The translations under genes and the position numbers were made by a program. Of a DNA stretch of 64,000 bases, positions 1 to 8,894 are shown one piece after another. How positions within the stretch are numbered: the stretch's first letter is position 1; the number at the start of each line of letters is the position of its first letter. The stretch is taken from the NCBI RefSeq assembly GCF_019343455.1, contig NZ_CP049362.1:434001-498000 (forward strand). Reading direction: 5' to 3'. Below the pieces are notes generated by a model. The model was not told where the DNA came from and did no database searches. It saw only the letters and a list, made by a program, of their open reading frames with translations. The stretch comes from Alcaligenes ammonioxydans. GTDB taxonomy: Bacteria > Pseudomonadota > Gammaproteobacteria > Burkholderiales > Burkholderiaceae_B.

Positions 1-209
1 ATGCTTTGCGTAAGCCTGATCGTTTCCAGCAACTGATTCAGGCCGCTGCCTGTTTGAAGGCCGTTCCCGAGCAGGATTGGGACACCTTGCGTCAGATTAT
101 GGCCAGTGTGGATGCAGGGGCTGTTGCTGCGCAACACAAGGCTGAACCTGGCAAAATCCGGGAGGCAGTGCGCGCTGCCAGACTGGCGGCCCTGGAGCAG
201 TCGCTTTAG
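1..209 (+). CDS. cca: C-terminal end of CCA-adding tRNA nucleotidyltransferase (partial)
   Basis: The frame is open from the window edge to a stop at 207-209, so only the last 68 or so residues are present. The segment KPDRFQQL, then a helical stretch, then KIREAVRAARLAAL resembles the C-terminal helical tail of bacterial CCA-adding enzymes, where a KPxRxxQL helix precedes a final IREEL-type helix. The enzyme repairs or adds the 3' CCA of tRNAs in the cytoplasm. The catalytic head domain lies outside the window, so the call rests on the tail alone. A 10-bp perfect hairpin follows 70 bases downstream. The next gene is convergent. Confidence 0.55.
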   Translation, partial: ALRKPDRFQQLIQAAACLKAVPEQDWDTLRQIMASVDAGAVAAQHKAEPGKIREAVRAARLAALEQSL

Positions 210-278
210 CGTTCCTTCGCTACAGGCCGTGTGCAGGTTCCCGCATTGGCCGATGCAGCCCATCGATCGCTTAACTCG

Positions 279-303
279 TCACCTTGTCTTCGCGACAAGG
301 TGA
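279..303 (+). terminator. Hairpin downstream of cca, possible terminator
   Basis: A perfect 10-bp stem (279-288 with 294-303) closes a five-base TTCGC loop. It lies between the convergent ends of cca and the MidA-type gene. There is no run of T on either side, so it may act as an RNA 3' end stabiliser or weak bidirectional terminator rather than a classical intrinsic terminator. Confidence 0.4.
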
Positions 304-457
304 AGGGTGATCCGCAGAATCACAGTCGTACTGCAGCCAAAGGACGGTTGGGCGCGCTTAACGGACGCTCAAGATGGCAGGGTCGATATCTTGCCATTTC
401 ATGGGCAGGGGTCCCGCCCCTGGGCAAGCGGCTTTCAGGGCTCGACAGGCAATGTGT

Positions 458-1672
458 TTACAGGCGCTCGCGTCGATCTCCGCTCATTGTTCCTAGTACC
501 GGGGCCGGAATATCACGCCCGATAATCAGCACTTTGAACAACTCGCCCATTTCCGCCTCAGACAGCAGCTTGTTGGCAGCACTCATGGTCTGCGCCCATT
601 GCTGCTGGGCGGCAGGGGAGGGATCGTCGGGAGGGGAGGCCAGGTAGTGCGTAATACCGCAGTTCATCAGGAACCGGGCCTGGCTGGTATAGCCCAGCAC
701 ATCCAGCCCTGCCTCCAGAGCGGCGTCAGCCATGGCTGTGAAGTCCACGTGGGCGGTAATGTCTTGCAGACCCGCCAGCACCAGAGGTTCGGCATGGGCA
801 AAATGACGGAAATGGCACATCAAGGTGCCTTTATCGCGTTGTGGGTGGTAGTACTCGCGCTGTGGAAACCCGTAGTCGATCAGAATGGCAGCGCCGTGCT
901 TTAACCAGGTGCCCATGCTACGCACCCAGGCTTCAGCCTGCAGATTGATCTCGGACAGGTAAAAAGGCTGCGCCTGAACACGTTCGGCGACCAGCAACGC
1001 CAGATGTTCAGGAGCGGGCCGGGTTGCCAGATAGAAGGGCGCGGGCAGGCCCTGGGCGGTGCTGTCGTCTGCGGCAATGACGCCCACTTCCAGCACCTTG
1101 CCCTCTACGTCAAAGGTGAACAGGCTGACGGGCATGGCGTCCAGAACTTCATTGGCAATCACGCAGCCCTTGAAGCTATCAGGCGTGCTGTCCAGCCATT
1201 GGACTTGAGCCTGCAGGCAAGCCAGACGTTCTTGCTGGCGGGCGCGCAAATCAGGGGATACTTCCAGAATGAAATACTGCGGTTCGATGCCTTGCTGGCG
1301 CAGTTCGGTAATCAGCGCGTAAGCCAGGGCGCCGCTGCCCGCGCCAAACTCCAGAATGGACAGGGACTGGCTGCCTGCCAGGACTTCTTTGACCTGATGG
1401 CTCAGGGTTTGTGCAAACAGGGGCGAGAGCTCCGGCGCAGTGGTGAAGTCTCCTGTTGGCTGATTGCTGCCGAATTTGGTGCTGCCGCCGGTGTAATACC
1501 CCAGATGCGGTGCATACAGCGCATGGTGCATCCATTGATCGAAGGGCAAAAAGCCGCCTTCATCTTCAATGCGCTCCAGCAGGTAGTGGTTGACCTGTGC
1601 AAGGTGCTTTTTCAGCTCGTCCGACAGTGGGGGCAGGCCGTGTGGCAGGGCGGGGGCGGACAGTACATTCAT
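458..1672 (-). CDS. MidA-family (NDUFAF7-like) SAM-dependent methyltransferase
   Basis: A 404-residue class I methyltransferase of the COG1565/MidA family. The N-terminus carries the family's GYYT...GDFTTAPELSP block (about residues 59-83), followed by the SAM-binding motif ILEFGAGSGALA near residue 107 and the ANEVLDAMPV motif around residue 172. The eukaryotic homologue methylates an arginine of a complex I subunit; the bacterial substrate is not established. Length fits the family. It sits five bases downstream of a small membrane-protein gene on the same strand, so the two are probably cotranscribed. Confidence 0.85.
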   Translation of the reverse strand: MNVLSAPALPHGLPPLSDELKKHLAQVNHYLLERIEDEGGFLPFDQWMHHALYAPHLGYYTGGSTKFGSNQPTGDFTTAPELSPLFAQTLSHQVKEVLAGSQSLSILEFGAGSGALAYALITELRQQGIEPQYFILEVSPDLRARQQERLACLQAQVQWLDSTPDSFKGCVIANEVLDAMPVSLFTFDVEGKVLEVGVIAADDSTAQGLPAPFYLATRPAPEHLALLVAERVQAQPFYLSEINLQAEAWVRSMGTWLKHGAAILIDYGFPQREYYHPQRDKGTLMCHFRHFAHAEPLVLAGLQDITAHVDFTAMADAALEAGLDVLGYTSQARFLMNCGITHYLASPPDDPSPAAQQQWAQTMSAANKLLSEAEMGELFKVLIIGRDIPAPVLGTMSGDRRERL

Positions 1673-1676
1673 GGCG

Positions 1677-1898
1677 TCAGTGGGGCTTGTCGTTAGGGGT
1701 CTCGGAAGAAGCCGGGTTGGCGCTTCTTGCGCTGGCTTTTTTGGCCTGGGTCACTTGGTGCAGGGTGCGGATCATGCCCACCAGCATCCCAATCAGGATG
1801 GACGTGGCTGCAGCCAGGATGAAGTTGCCGTAGATAAACCATAGTGGCAGGCACAGAACGGCCATCAGCAATATGGGTTTTTGCAGCAGGACTTTCAT
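1677..1898 (-). CDS. Small inner-membrane protein of unknown function
   Basis: A 73-residue protein with two hydrophobic segments (about residues 8-24 and 26-43), followed by a charged, Ser/Pro-rich cytoplasmic tail. I do not recognise a family. A GAGGGT ribosome site precedes the ATG, and the stop is four bases from the MidA-type gene start, which supports an operon. Function cannot be inferred beyond membrane location. Confidence 0.6.
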   Translation of the reverse strand: MKVLLQKPILLMAVLCLPLWFIYGNFILAAATSILIGMLVGMIRTLHQVTQAKKASARSANPASSETPNDKPH

Positions 1899-2016
1899 AC
1901 ACCCTCAAACAATAGCGTGGAATCCGGGCCAATTGTAGCCCAGGCCAGCGGGGAGCTTGAGCTTGTCCCCCGCTGCGTTACCATGAGCGTTTTGTCTGCT
2001 GAGCAAAGAGGTAAGG

Positions 2017-2559
2017 ATGAACGACAGGGGACAGGCCAGCGCCTGGTTACAGGCTTGGGCCCACTTGATTCCCAATCCGGGCACCGTCCTGGATGTAGCC
2101 TGTGGCCGGGGGCGCAATGCGCGCTGGCTGGCCCAGCGCGGCAATACCGTCATTGGTGTGGATCGGGACCCGGAGGCGGTAGCGGCTACCTCGCCCTACG
2201 GTGAAATTGTCCAGGCTGATATTGAAAATGCTCCCTGGCCGTTTGCGGGGCGCAAGTTCAACGCGCTGGTGGTGACCCGGTATCTGTGGCGTCCCTTGGT
2301 GCCGACATTGCTGGAGAGCCTGGAGCCGGGCGGGGTTCTGGTCTACGAAACCTTTGCGGTGGGGAACGAGCGCTACAACGGGCCACGTAATCCGGACTTC
2401 CTGCTGCAGCCTGGGGAGTTGCTGCGTTGGTGTGTCGACCTGGATGTCGTGGCTTATGAGCATGGTTTTCAGGCTGAGCCGGACCATATCGTTCAACGTA
2501 TTGTGGCTGTGCGGCCGCGGGACGGGGGCTCGTTCAGTGACTACCGGCTCAATCCGTAA
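2017..2559 (+). CDS. Class I SAM-dependent methyltransferase (TehB/UbiE-like)
   Basis: A 180-residue Rossmann methyltransferase. Motif I is VLDVACGRGRNARWL (about residues 24-38), with the acidic ribose-binding residue in VIGVDRD and a PGGVLVYETF strand near residue 106. The ATG at 2017 is preceded by GAGGTAAGG, a strong ribosome site. It is divergent from the MidA-type gene. Such short free-standing methyltransferases act on diverse small molecules (tellurite-resistance type and others); the substrate here cannot be predicted. Confidence 0.8.
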   Translation: MNDRGQASAWLQAWAHLIPNPGTVLDVACGRGRNARWLAQRGNTVIGVDRDPEAVAATSPYGEIVQADIENAPWPFAGRKFNALVVTRYLWRPLVPTLLESLEPGGVLVYETFAVGNERYNGPRNPDFLLQPGELLRWCVDLDVVAYEHGFQAEPDHIVQRIVAVRPRDGGSFSDYRLNP

Positions 2560-2621
2560 AAGAGGGGTGGCATCAGGTGTGAATTGCCGAGTCGGCAGGA
2601 CCTTGCGTTTCGTGCCCTGTC

Positions 2622-3404
2622 CTAAAACAGATAGGTGCGGGCCAGCATGGACAGGGCGACCAGGGCAGTCAGAATGCTAAAGCCTTGCTGTAGACGCACA
2701 GGAGGAATACGGGGAACCAGTTGTCGACCTATCATCATCCCACCCATGGCGGCCGCTACAAACACCCATCCGCTAAGAGGAATGACGGCCCCCTGAGCCA
2801 GGCTCATGCCAGAGGCGCTCAAGGAGATAAGGGCGATCAGCATCAGCGAGGTAGCGACAATGCTGTGCATGGACAGATCGCTAAAGCGTTTCAAGGCGGG
2901 GACGATCAGGAAACCGCCGCCTACCCCCAGCATGCCCGAGAACAAACCGGCCACTGCGCCAATGGCAGCCAAGGTGAACGTGCCAAGGGGTGTCCAATGC
3001 AGGCGCCCTGTTGTGGGGTTCACGCAGCAGGGTGTGTGGGCATGTTCCGTTACGGTGGGCCGCCGCAGCATCTTGGTGGCAATCCACAGCATGATGAGCA
3101 CAAACAGGGTTACCAGTACCTTTTCCGGTAAAGCGTGGCTGATGCGCACGCCCAGTGACGTCACCAGCGCGCCCGTCACGGCCATGAAGACGGCTGCACG
3201 ATAGCGCACGATATGTTTGCACAGGCCGTCCAGCGCACCCAGCAAAGCGGCCGCGCCCACGGCCAGCAAGGCGACGGGAGTGGCCGCCGTCATGCTGTAG
3301 CCCATGCCCAGCACCAGGGCGGGCACGGCCAGAATTCCCCCGCCTGCGCCTGTCAGGCCCAGCGACAGACCAGTGAGCATTCCCAGAATGATTGCAAGTA
3401 CCAT
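2622..3404 (-). CDS. TauE/SafE-family anion exporter, inner membrane
   Basis: A 260-residue membrane protein with the duplicated TauE/SafE architecture. The first half has GLTGAGGGILAVPALV (about residues 17-32) and the second has GMLGVGGGFLIVPALK (about 158-173), each followed by hydrophobic segments, with roughly eight segments in all. Family members export sulfite, sulfonates or related small anions. A His/Cys-containing loop (HAHTPCC) joins the halves. A perfect 10-bp inverted repeat lies directly upstream of the start. It converges with the methyltransferase at 2017-2559. Confidence 0.85.
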   Translation of the reverse strand: MVLAIILGMLTGLSLGLTGAGGGILAVPALVLGMGYSMTAATPVALLAVGAAALLGALDGLCKHIVRYRAAVFMAVTGALVTSLGVRISHALPEKVLVTLFVLIMLWIATKMLRRPTVTEHAHTPCCVNPTTGRLHWTPLGTFTLAAIGAVAGLFSGMLGVGGGFLIVPALKRFSDLSMHSIVATSLMLIALISLSASGMSLAQGAVIPLSGWVFVAAAMGGMMIGRQLVPRIPPVRLQQGFSILTALVALSMLARTYLF

Positions 3405-3413
3405 AAACCAGAG

Positions 3414-3439
3414 GGCGTGATCCCGGTAAGGATCACGCC
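3414..3439. repeat. Inverted repeat before the TauE/SafE start, possible operator
   Basis: Perfect arms GGCGTGATCC (3414-3423) and GGATCACGCC (3430-3439) are separated by six bases. The repeat begins 10 bases before the start codon of the exporter, where a repressor or an RNA hairpin would block initiation. No T-run follows, so a terminator is less likely. Confidence 0.35.
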
Positions 3440-3542
3440 TTATACAAAAAGCGACGTAATGGCTTATTGTACGCTTTTAACTTCTTTTGGAAATTAGCTT
3501 ATTTATAAAAGTAATTAAAAAGCCGATTTCCTGGTTTCTGCT

Positions 3543-6377
3543 TTAGCCCGAGTTACGCAGCCCTGCGGCAATGCCGTTAATCGTCAGGTGGATGACGTGT
3601 TGCTTATTGACACCACTGCGCGTTGGCTGACTGGCTTTTTGCCCTTGGCGGCGATGGCGGCGCAGCAGTTCCACCTGCAAGTGATTCAGCGGGTCAATAT
3701 AGGCAAAGCGTTCGGTCAGGGCATCTCGCAATGCCTGATCGTGCGCCAGCAGCTCATGACCGGTAATTTCACGGAACAGTCGGTGGGTGAGCTCGAACTC
3801 GTCGCGGATTTGCGTGAAGATGGTCTCGCGCAGCTCCGGGTCTTCCACCAGCCCGGCGTACTTCAGGCCGATGTCCAGGTCTGTTTTTGCCAGCACCTGT
3901 TCCATATTGGAGAGCAGGGTACGGAAAAATGCCCAGTCCCGTGCCATGGCTTGCAGCTGGGCCAGGCGCTTGGCACGGTTCAAGCCATCATCGGGCAACC
4001 CTGATTCCAGGTAGCGATGCAAGGCGGTGCCCATGCCGTACCAGCCTGGAATGGGCAGGCGGCATTGTGCCCAGGAAAAACTCCAGGGAATGGCGCGCAG
4101 GTCTTCAATGCTTTGCGTGGCCTTGCGAGACGAGGGACGCGAACCAATGTTCAGGCCGGCAATTTCCTTGATGGGCGTGGACTGGAAGAAGTACTGATCA
4201 AAATTGGGCGTGCCGTAGACGAGCTCGCGATAGCTTTGATGTGCCTGCTCGGACATCCAGGCCATGATTTCGCCGTAGGCGGCCAGATGTTCGTCATCAT
4301 TCGGTGCCCCTTTGCGTGCGCCCAGACTGGCTTCCAGCGTCGCAGCGACAAAGAGCTCCAGATGCCAGCGCCCCACGTCTGCATCTTTGTACCGTCCCTG
4401 AATCATCTCGCCTTGCTCGGTCAGACGGATCTGGCCGTTCACGGTGCCCGGAGGTTGGGCCAGAATGGCGTCGAAGCTGGAACCGCCGCCTCGGCCTACC
4501 GAGCCGCCACGGCCGTGGAACAGTCGCAGACGGATTTTGCGGCGCGAGAACACCTGGGCAAATTCACGTTCGGCACGGTACAAGGTCCAGTTGGAGGTCA
4601 GGTAACCGCCGTCCTTGTTGCTGTCCGAGTAGCCCAGCATCACTTCCTGCACACTATCCTGGGCATGGCGTACACGCTGGCGTATTTCTGGCATGTCCAG
4701 CCATTCCTGCATGATTTGCGGGCCCCGTTCCAAGTCGGGGATGGTCTCGAACAGGGGAACGACCATCAAACCCTGGTGTTCAGGCTCATCGGAGTTGGGC
4801 ACGATCAGCCCGGTCTCCTGCTGCAATACCAGCACTTCCAGCAAGTCGCTCAGCGTTTCAGTGTGCGACACAATCGTCTGCTCCAGAGCCCGGGCGCCAA
4901 AGCGGCGACGACATTCGGCCGCTTTGCGCAGGATGGACAGTTCTTTTTCGGTTTCTTCCGAGTAGCGATACCAGGGCGAGACCAGGGGGCGGTGATGGCG
5001 CAGCTCGGAGCGCAGCAAGTGGACACGGTCCTCTTCGGACAACTGGCGGTAGTTGACCGGTTCGTCCTTGTACAGTGTGCCGGCCACGCGAAACAGCTCG
5101 TCCAGCACGCGTTCGTGGACATCGGAGCTTTGGCGCAAATCCAGGGTGGCCAGATGAAAGCCAAACACTTCCACGGCTTGAATCAATTCGTTCAAACGCA
5201 GGCCGGCAATGGCGCCGCCTTTGTTTTCTGCCAGCGAGTCCGCGATGATCTGCAAGTCGGCCTTGAACTCCTGGGGACTGGCGTAGGGCGGGGCGGCGTA
5301 AGTGGGGCGATCGGCCAGATCGCGACCTAGCAAGGTTTGCGCCGTGGCAGCCATACGGGCGTACAGATGGATGAAGCTGCGACGATAGGGCTCGTCCACC
5401 CGGTGTGGCGAGCGGTCCTGGCTGCTGGCCGACAAGGCCGCCAGGTCTTTGCTGACCCGATTTAACGCGTCGGACACCGAGATTTCCGTACCGAGCAGAC
5501 GAATCTGTTCCAGATAATGCTGAAGGGCGCGGGTGGACTGACGCAGTACCGCCTGTTCAACAGTCTCCGGGCCTACATTGGGATTACCGTCACGGTCGCC
5601 ACCAATCCAGCTGCCCATGCGCAAAAAAGCGGGCAGGGCGCGGGTTTTCTGATCCAGCAGGCTTTTCTTGCCCGGTTCCAGCAGGCGGTCCAGATCGTGG
5701 TAGAGCTGGGGGATCGTAGGCAAAAAGGTGGAGCCGTAATAGGCCAGCGCATTGTCGATCTCGTCCAGTACGGTCAGCTTGTGATCGCGCAGCATGCGGG
5801 TTTGCCACAGCAGCGACACCAGACCGGTCAGCTTCTCCTGGGTGCGGGCCGATTGCGCGGCGCTGGCCTTGTGGTCCAGGCCGTTTAGCTCATCGGCAAT
5901 CGCCATATGCACGGCCAGGGTACTTTGGCGCTGAACTTCGGTTGGGTGAGCCGTCAGCACCGGCATCACACATGCCTCTTGCAGATAACGGCGAATTTTC
6001 TTGGCGCTCAGGCCCTGATCCATCAGGGTCTGGATGGCGTGCTGCAGGCTGCCCAGCAATTTTTCCGGGTCCTGCTCTTCGCGGCGACGATTCTGGTCGC
6101 GGTCCTCGGCAATGTTGGACAAGTGCAGAAAGTAGGCAAAGGCACGGGCCACCGAGCGGGCCTGGGCATCGTTCAGCTTGGGAATGTCTTTTTCCAGAAT
6201 CCGTGCTTGCTGCGGATCGTGTTCACGTCTGAAACTGACGGCAGCCCTGCGCAAGGCTTCAATCAGCGTGAAGGTCGCCTTTCCTTCGCTGTCACGAATC
6301 ACCTCTCCCAGGGTCTTGCCCAGAAAGCGGATGTCCTGTCTGAGCAGGTTGGAAAGGTCAGGCACGGCCTGCGGCAT
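3543..6377 (-). CDS. ppc: Phosphoenolpyruvate carboxylase
   Basis: A 944-residue enzyme that carboxylates PEP with bicarbonate to oxaloacetate, refilling the TCA cycle. The first catalytic motif VLTAHPTEVQR lies at about residues 140-150 and includes the active-site His. The glycine-rich FHGRGGSVGRGGG loop is in the middle, and the C-terminus ends with the family signature TINGIAAGLRNSG. I chose the ATG at 6377 because AACAGGAG sits at the right distance before it; an upstream in-frame start at 6413 lacks this. The long antisense open frames within it are composition artefacts. It is divergent from ilvD. Confidence 0.97.
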   Translation of the reverse strand: MPQAVPDLSNLLRQDIRFLGKTLGEVIRDSEGKATFTLIEALRRAAVSFRREHDPQQARILEKDIPKLNDAQARSVARAFAYFLHLSNIAEDRDQNRRREEQDPEKLLGSLQHAIQTLMDQGLSAKKIRRYLQEACVMPVLTAHPTEVQRQSTLAVHMAIADELNGLDHKASAAQSARTQEKLTGLVSLLWQTRMLRDHKLTVLDEIDNALAYYGSTFLPTIPQLYHDLDRLLEPGKKSLLDQKTRALPAFLRMGSWIGGDRDGNPNVGPETVEQAVLRQSTRALQHYLEQIRLLGTEISVSDALNRVSKDLAALSASSQDRSPHRVDEPYRRSFIHLYARMAATAQTLLGRDLADRPTYAAPPYASPQEFKADLQIIADSLAENKGGAIAGLRLNELIQAVEVFGFHLATLDLRQSSDVHERVLDELFRVAGTLYKDEPVNYRQLSEEDRVHLLRSELRHHRPLVSPWYRYSEETEKELSILRKAAECRRRFGARALEQTIVSHTETLSDLLEVLVLQQETGLIVPNSDEPEHQGLMVVPLFETIPDLERGPQIMQEWLDMPEIRQRVRHAQDSVQEVMLGYSDSNKDGGYLTSNWTLYRAEREFAQVFSRRKIRLRLFHGRGGSVGRGGGSSFDAILAQPPGTVNGQIRLTEQGEMIQGRYKDADVGRWHLELFVAATLEASLGARKGAPNDDEHLAAYGEIMAWMSEQAHQSYRELVYGTPNFDQYFFQSTPIKEIAGLNIGSRPSSRKATQSIEDLRAIPWSFSWAQCRLPIPGWYGMGTALHRYLESGLPDDGLNRAKRLAQLQAMARDWAFFRTLLSNMEQVLAKTDLDIGLKYAGLVEDPELRETIFTQIRDEFELTHRLFREITGHELLAHDQALRDALTERFAYIDPLNHLQVELLRRHRRQGQKASQPTRSGVNKQHVIHLTINGIAAGLRNSG

Positions 6378-6540
6378 AATCAATCTCCTGTTAACTAAGG
6401 GGTTTTGCTGCAAAGGATTCTGGGTGCCAGATCGGTAGCTGCCCTATGGTAAGACGCCTGCCCGACCTTGACGCGCACAAAGCGCCTTGGGACGTTTATG
6501 ATAGGTATCTTTACATAATTTTCCTGTTCAGAGAGTAGTC

Positions 6541-8400
6541 ATGCCCCAATATCGCTCCCGTACCTCGACACACGGTCGGAATATGGCCGGCGCGCGTGCC
6601 CTGTGGCGCGCCACCGGTATGAAAGACGAGGATTTCTCCAAACCGATCATTGCGGTGGTGAACTCCTTTACGCAATTCGTACCGGGTCACGTACACCTGA
6701 AAGACATGGGTCAGTTGGTGGCCCGTCAAATTGAAGCGGTTGGTGGCGTGGCAAAAGAGTTCAACACCATTGCGGTGGACGACGGTATTGCAATGGGCCA
6801 CGGCGGCATGCTCTATTCCCTGCCTTCGCGCGAACTGATTGCCGATTCGGTGGAGTACATGGTCAACGCGCACTGCGCCGATGCCATGGTGTGTATCTCC
6901 AACTGCGACAAAATCACCCCCGGCATGTTGATGGCCGCCATGCGTCTGAACATTCCCGTGGTATTTGTGTCGGGCGGACCGATGGAAGCGGGCAAGGTCT
7001 ACTCGCCAGATGGCAAAACCGTGGTGCAGAAGCTGGATCTGGTCGATGCCATGATTCAGGCAGCCGATCCCAACGTGAGCGATGAACAGGCCGAAGCCGT
7101 GGAGCGCAGCGCCTGCCCCACCTGTGGTTCCTGTTCGGGCATGTTCACGGCCAATTCCATGAACTGCCTGACCGAGGCGCTGGGCCTGTCCCTGCCGGGT
7201 AATGGCACCATTGTGGCTACGCACGCGCGTCGCCAAGGCCTGTTTGAGCGCGCAGGCAGCCTGATCGTGGATCTGGCCAAGCGTTACTACGAGCAAGACG
7301 ACGAATCCGTTCTGCCCCGCAACATCGCCACCTATCAGGCTTTTGAGAACGCCATGACGCTGGACGTGGCCATGGGCGGTTCCACCAACACCGTTTTGCA
7401 CTTGCTGGCCGCAGCCCAGGAAGCCGGGGTGGAATTCACCATGGCCGATATCGACCGCATCTCGCGCCGTGTACCTTGCCTGTGTAAAGTCGCGCCTGCC
7501 ACCCCCGAATACCATATGGAAGACGTACACCGCGCAGGTGGCATTATGGCGATTCTGGCCGAGCTGGCTCGGGCTGACCTGCTCAATCTGGACGTGGGCA
7601 ACGTACACAGCGGCACCTTGCGTGAAGCCATCAAGCGTTGGGACGTCAAGGGCGACAACGTCAAAGCCATCAGCGACTTCTTCCGTGCTTCCCCTGGTGG
7701 CATTCCCACCCAAGTGGCCTTCAGCCAGGACCGCTACTATCAGGAACTGGACACCGATCGTGCCAATGGCTGTATTCGTGACAAGGCCCATGCTTACTCG
7801 CAAGACGGCGGGCTGGCCGTGCTGTACGGCAATCTGGCCATCAACGGGTGCATTGTTAAAACGGCAGGTGTGGATGAAAGCATCCTGACCTTCACTGGCA
7901 CAGCTCGTGTTTACGAAAGCCAGGACGATTCCGTTGCCGCCATTCTGGACGGTGTGGTCAAGGCGGGTGACGTGGTCATCATTCGCTACGAAGGTCCCAA
8001 AGGCGGCCCCGGCATGCAGGAAATGCTGTACCCCACCTCCTACCTGAAATCGATGGGGCTGGGCAAAAGTTCGGCGCTGTTTACCGATGGCCGCTTCTCG
8101 GGCGGATCGTCCGGCTTGGTGATTGGTCATGCTTCCCCGGAAGCGGCCGAGGGCGGCAATATCGCCCTGGTACAAGATGGCGATACCATCGAAATCGATA
8201 TCCCCAACCGTCGTATTCACCTGGCGATCAGCGATGAGGAATTGGCGGCACGCCGCGCCGAAATGGAATCGCGTGGTGCCAAGGCCTGGAAACCTGTGAA
8301 CCGCGAACGTGTTGTGTCGCAGGCCCTGAAAGCGTATGCCGCGCTGGCTACTTCGGCAGACCGTGGCGCTGTGCGCGACGTGTCGCAACTGGATCGCTAA
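6541..8400 (+). CDS. ilvD: Dihydroxy-acid dehydratase, [4Fe-4S] type
   Basis: A 619-residue enzyme of branched-chain amino-acid and pantothenate synthesis that dehydrates 2,3-dihydroxy-isovalerate or -methylvalerate. Cluster ligands are in [12 protein letters not shown] (about residue 120) and [16 protein letters not shown] (about residue 195), and the C-terminal substrate motif GRFSGGSSG is near residue 518. Length fits the E. coli-type class. It starts at an ATG with GAGAG upstream and ends just before a strong terminator. It is a single-gene unit, divergent from ppc. Confidence 0.97.
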   Translation: MPQYRSRTSTHGRNMAGARALWRATGMKDEDFSKPIIAVVNSFTQFVPGHVHLKDMGQLVARQIEAVGGVAKEFNTIAVDDGIAMGHGGMLYSLPSRELIADSVEYMVNAHCADAMVCISNCDKITPGMLMAAMRLNIPVVFVSGGPMEAGKVYSPDGKTVVQKLDLVDAMIQAADPNVSDEQAEAVERSACPTCGSCSGMFTANSMNCLTEALGLSLPGNGTIVATHARRQGLFERAGSLIVDLAKRYYEQDDESVLPRNIATYQAFENAMTLDVAMGGSTNTVLHLLAAAQEAGVEFTMADIDRISRRVPCLCKVAPATPEYHMEDVHRAGGIMAILAELARADLLNLDVGNVHSGTLREAIKRWDVKGDNVKAISDFFRASPGGIPTQVAFSQDRYYQELDTDRANGCIRDKAHAYSQDGGLAVLYGNLAINGCIVKTAGVDESILTFTGTARVYESQDDSVAAILDGVVKAGDVVIIRYEGPKGGPGMQEMLYPTSYLKSMGLGKSSALFTDGRFSGGSSGLVIGHASPEAAEGGNIALVQDGDTIEIDIPNRRIHLAISDEELAARRAEMESRGAKAWKPVNRERVVSQALKAYAALATSADRGAVRDVSQLDR

Positions 8401-8423
8401 GCCCAATTAAGGTTTAGCTGATG

Positions 8424-8457
8424 AAACCCCATCTGTTCTGGCAGATGGGGTTTTTTT
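8424..8457 (+). terminator. Intrinsic terminator of ilvD
   Basis: A 12-bp perfect stem (8424-8435 with 8442-8453) with a six-base loop is followed by a run of seven T. It begins 24 bases after the ilvD stop. Confidence 0.92.
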
Positions 8458-8502
8458 ATGGGTTTTGAGGGTGGGGCTGGTGTTGATCTTCGTATAAACG
8501 TA

Positions 8503-8729
8503 GCCCAAGCCCGCAGCCCCTGGCTCCAGGCGGATGGCTTGCCGATGCTGCGCACCGCTACCTTTGTCTGAGTTTGCCTTCGGGCGCACGCTGAACGCGC
8601 GCGATAGCTCATCTGCCGGACGAACTATAAGCGTCGCGCTTAAACAGCAGAGTGCGTGAATCCCGAAGACAGACTCCCCCTGCGACAAGCTGTCTGACTC
8701 GTCTGGAGCCAGGGGCTGCGGGCTTGGGC
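8503..8729 (+). ncRNA. Structured RNA candidate, possibly 6S RNA
   Basis: Positions 8503-8529 and 8703-8729 form a perfect 27-bp inverted repeat. Inside it nest further complementary pairs in correct order: GTCTG/CAGAC, CTTCGGG/CCCGAAG, CGCAC/GTGCG, GCTG/CAGC and an apical ATAG-type stem. The result is one long rod with a large internal bubble of about 30 bases per side after the closing helix. That is the general shape of 6S RNA, the RNA polymerase-sequestering regulator. A TATAAA box at 8493-8498 would place transcription start at the first base of the helix, favouring the plus strand. I could not match the most conserved 6S primary motifs, so another structured RNA is possible. No convincing protein frame occupies the region. 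Confidence 0.45.
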
Positions 8730-8809
8730 GGCTTTAGAGGAGCAACAGTCCCTGGTTTTCTGTTGTGTTGGGCTTTCTGGTCCAGCATAGCTTGCTTACG
8801 CATTAAATA

Positions 8810-8829
8810 ACGGGAGATGCCCCTCCCGT
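8810..8829. terminator. Hairpin between structured RNA and nadE
   Basis: A 7-bp perfect stem, ACGGGAG (8810-8816) with CTCCCGT (8823-8829). On the minus strand it is followed by TTATTTAA, but no minus-strand gene ends here. It may define the 3' limit of the upstream RNA transcript or be a weak terminator. Confidence 0.35.
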
Positions 8830-8894
8830 CTGGCACAGTTTCTCCAGTCCTTTACAATCGAATTATTGTTCACTTTGTGTAGAGAGCCTGCGCC

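Noticed and set aside
4017..5330. 437-codon frame antisense to ppc
   Set aside because: Shadow of the ppc coding sequence.
6511..8406. Very long open frame antisense to ilvD
   Set aside because: It mirrors a highly conserved enzyme gene in high-GC DNA; its translation shows no domain and no plausible start context.
8407..8688. Minus-strand open frame across the structured RNA region
   Set aside because: The base pairing is explained by an RNA rod; the frame has no ribosome site or domain.
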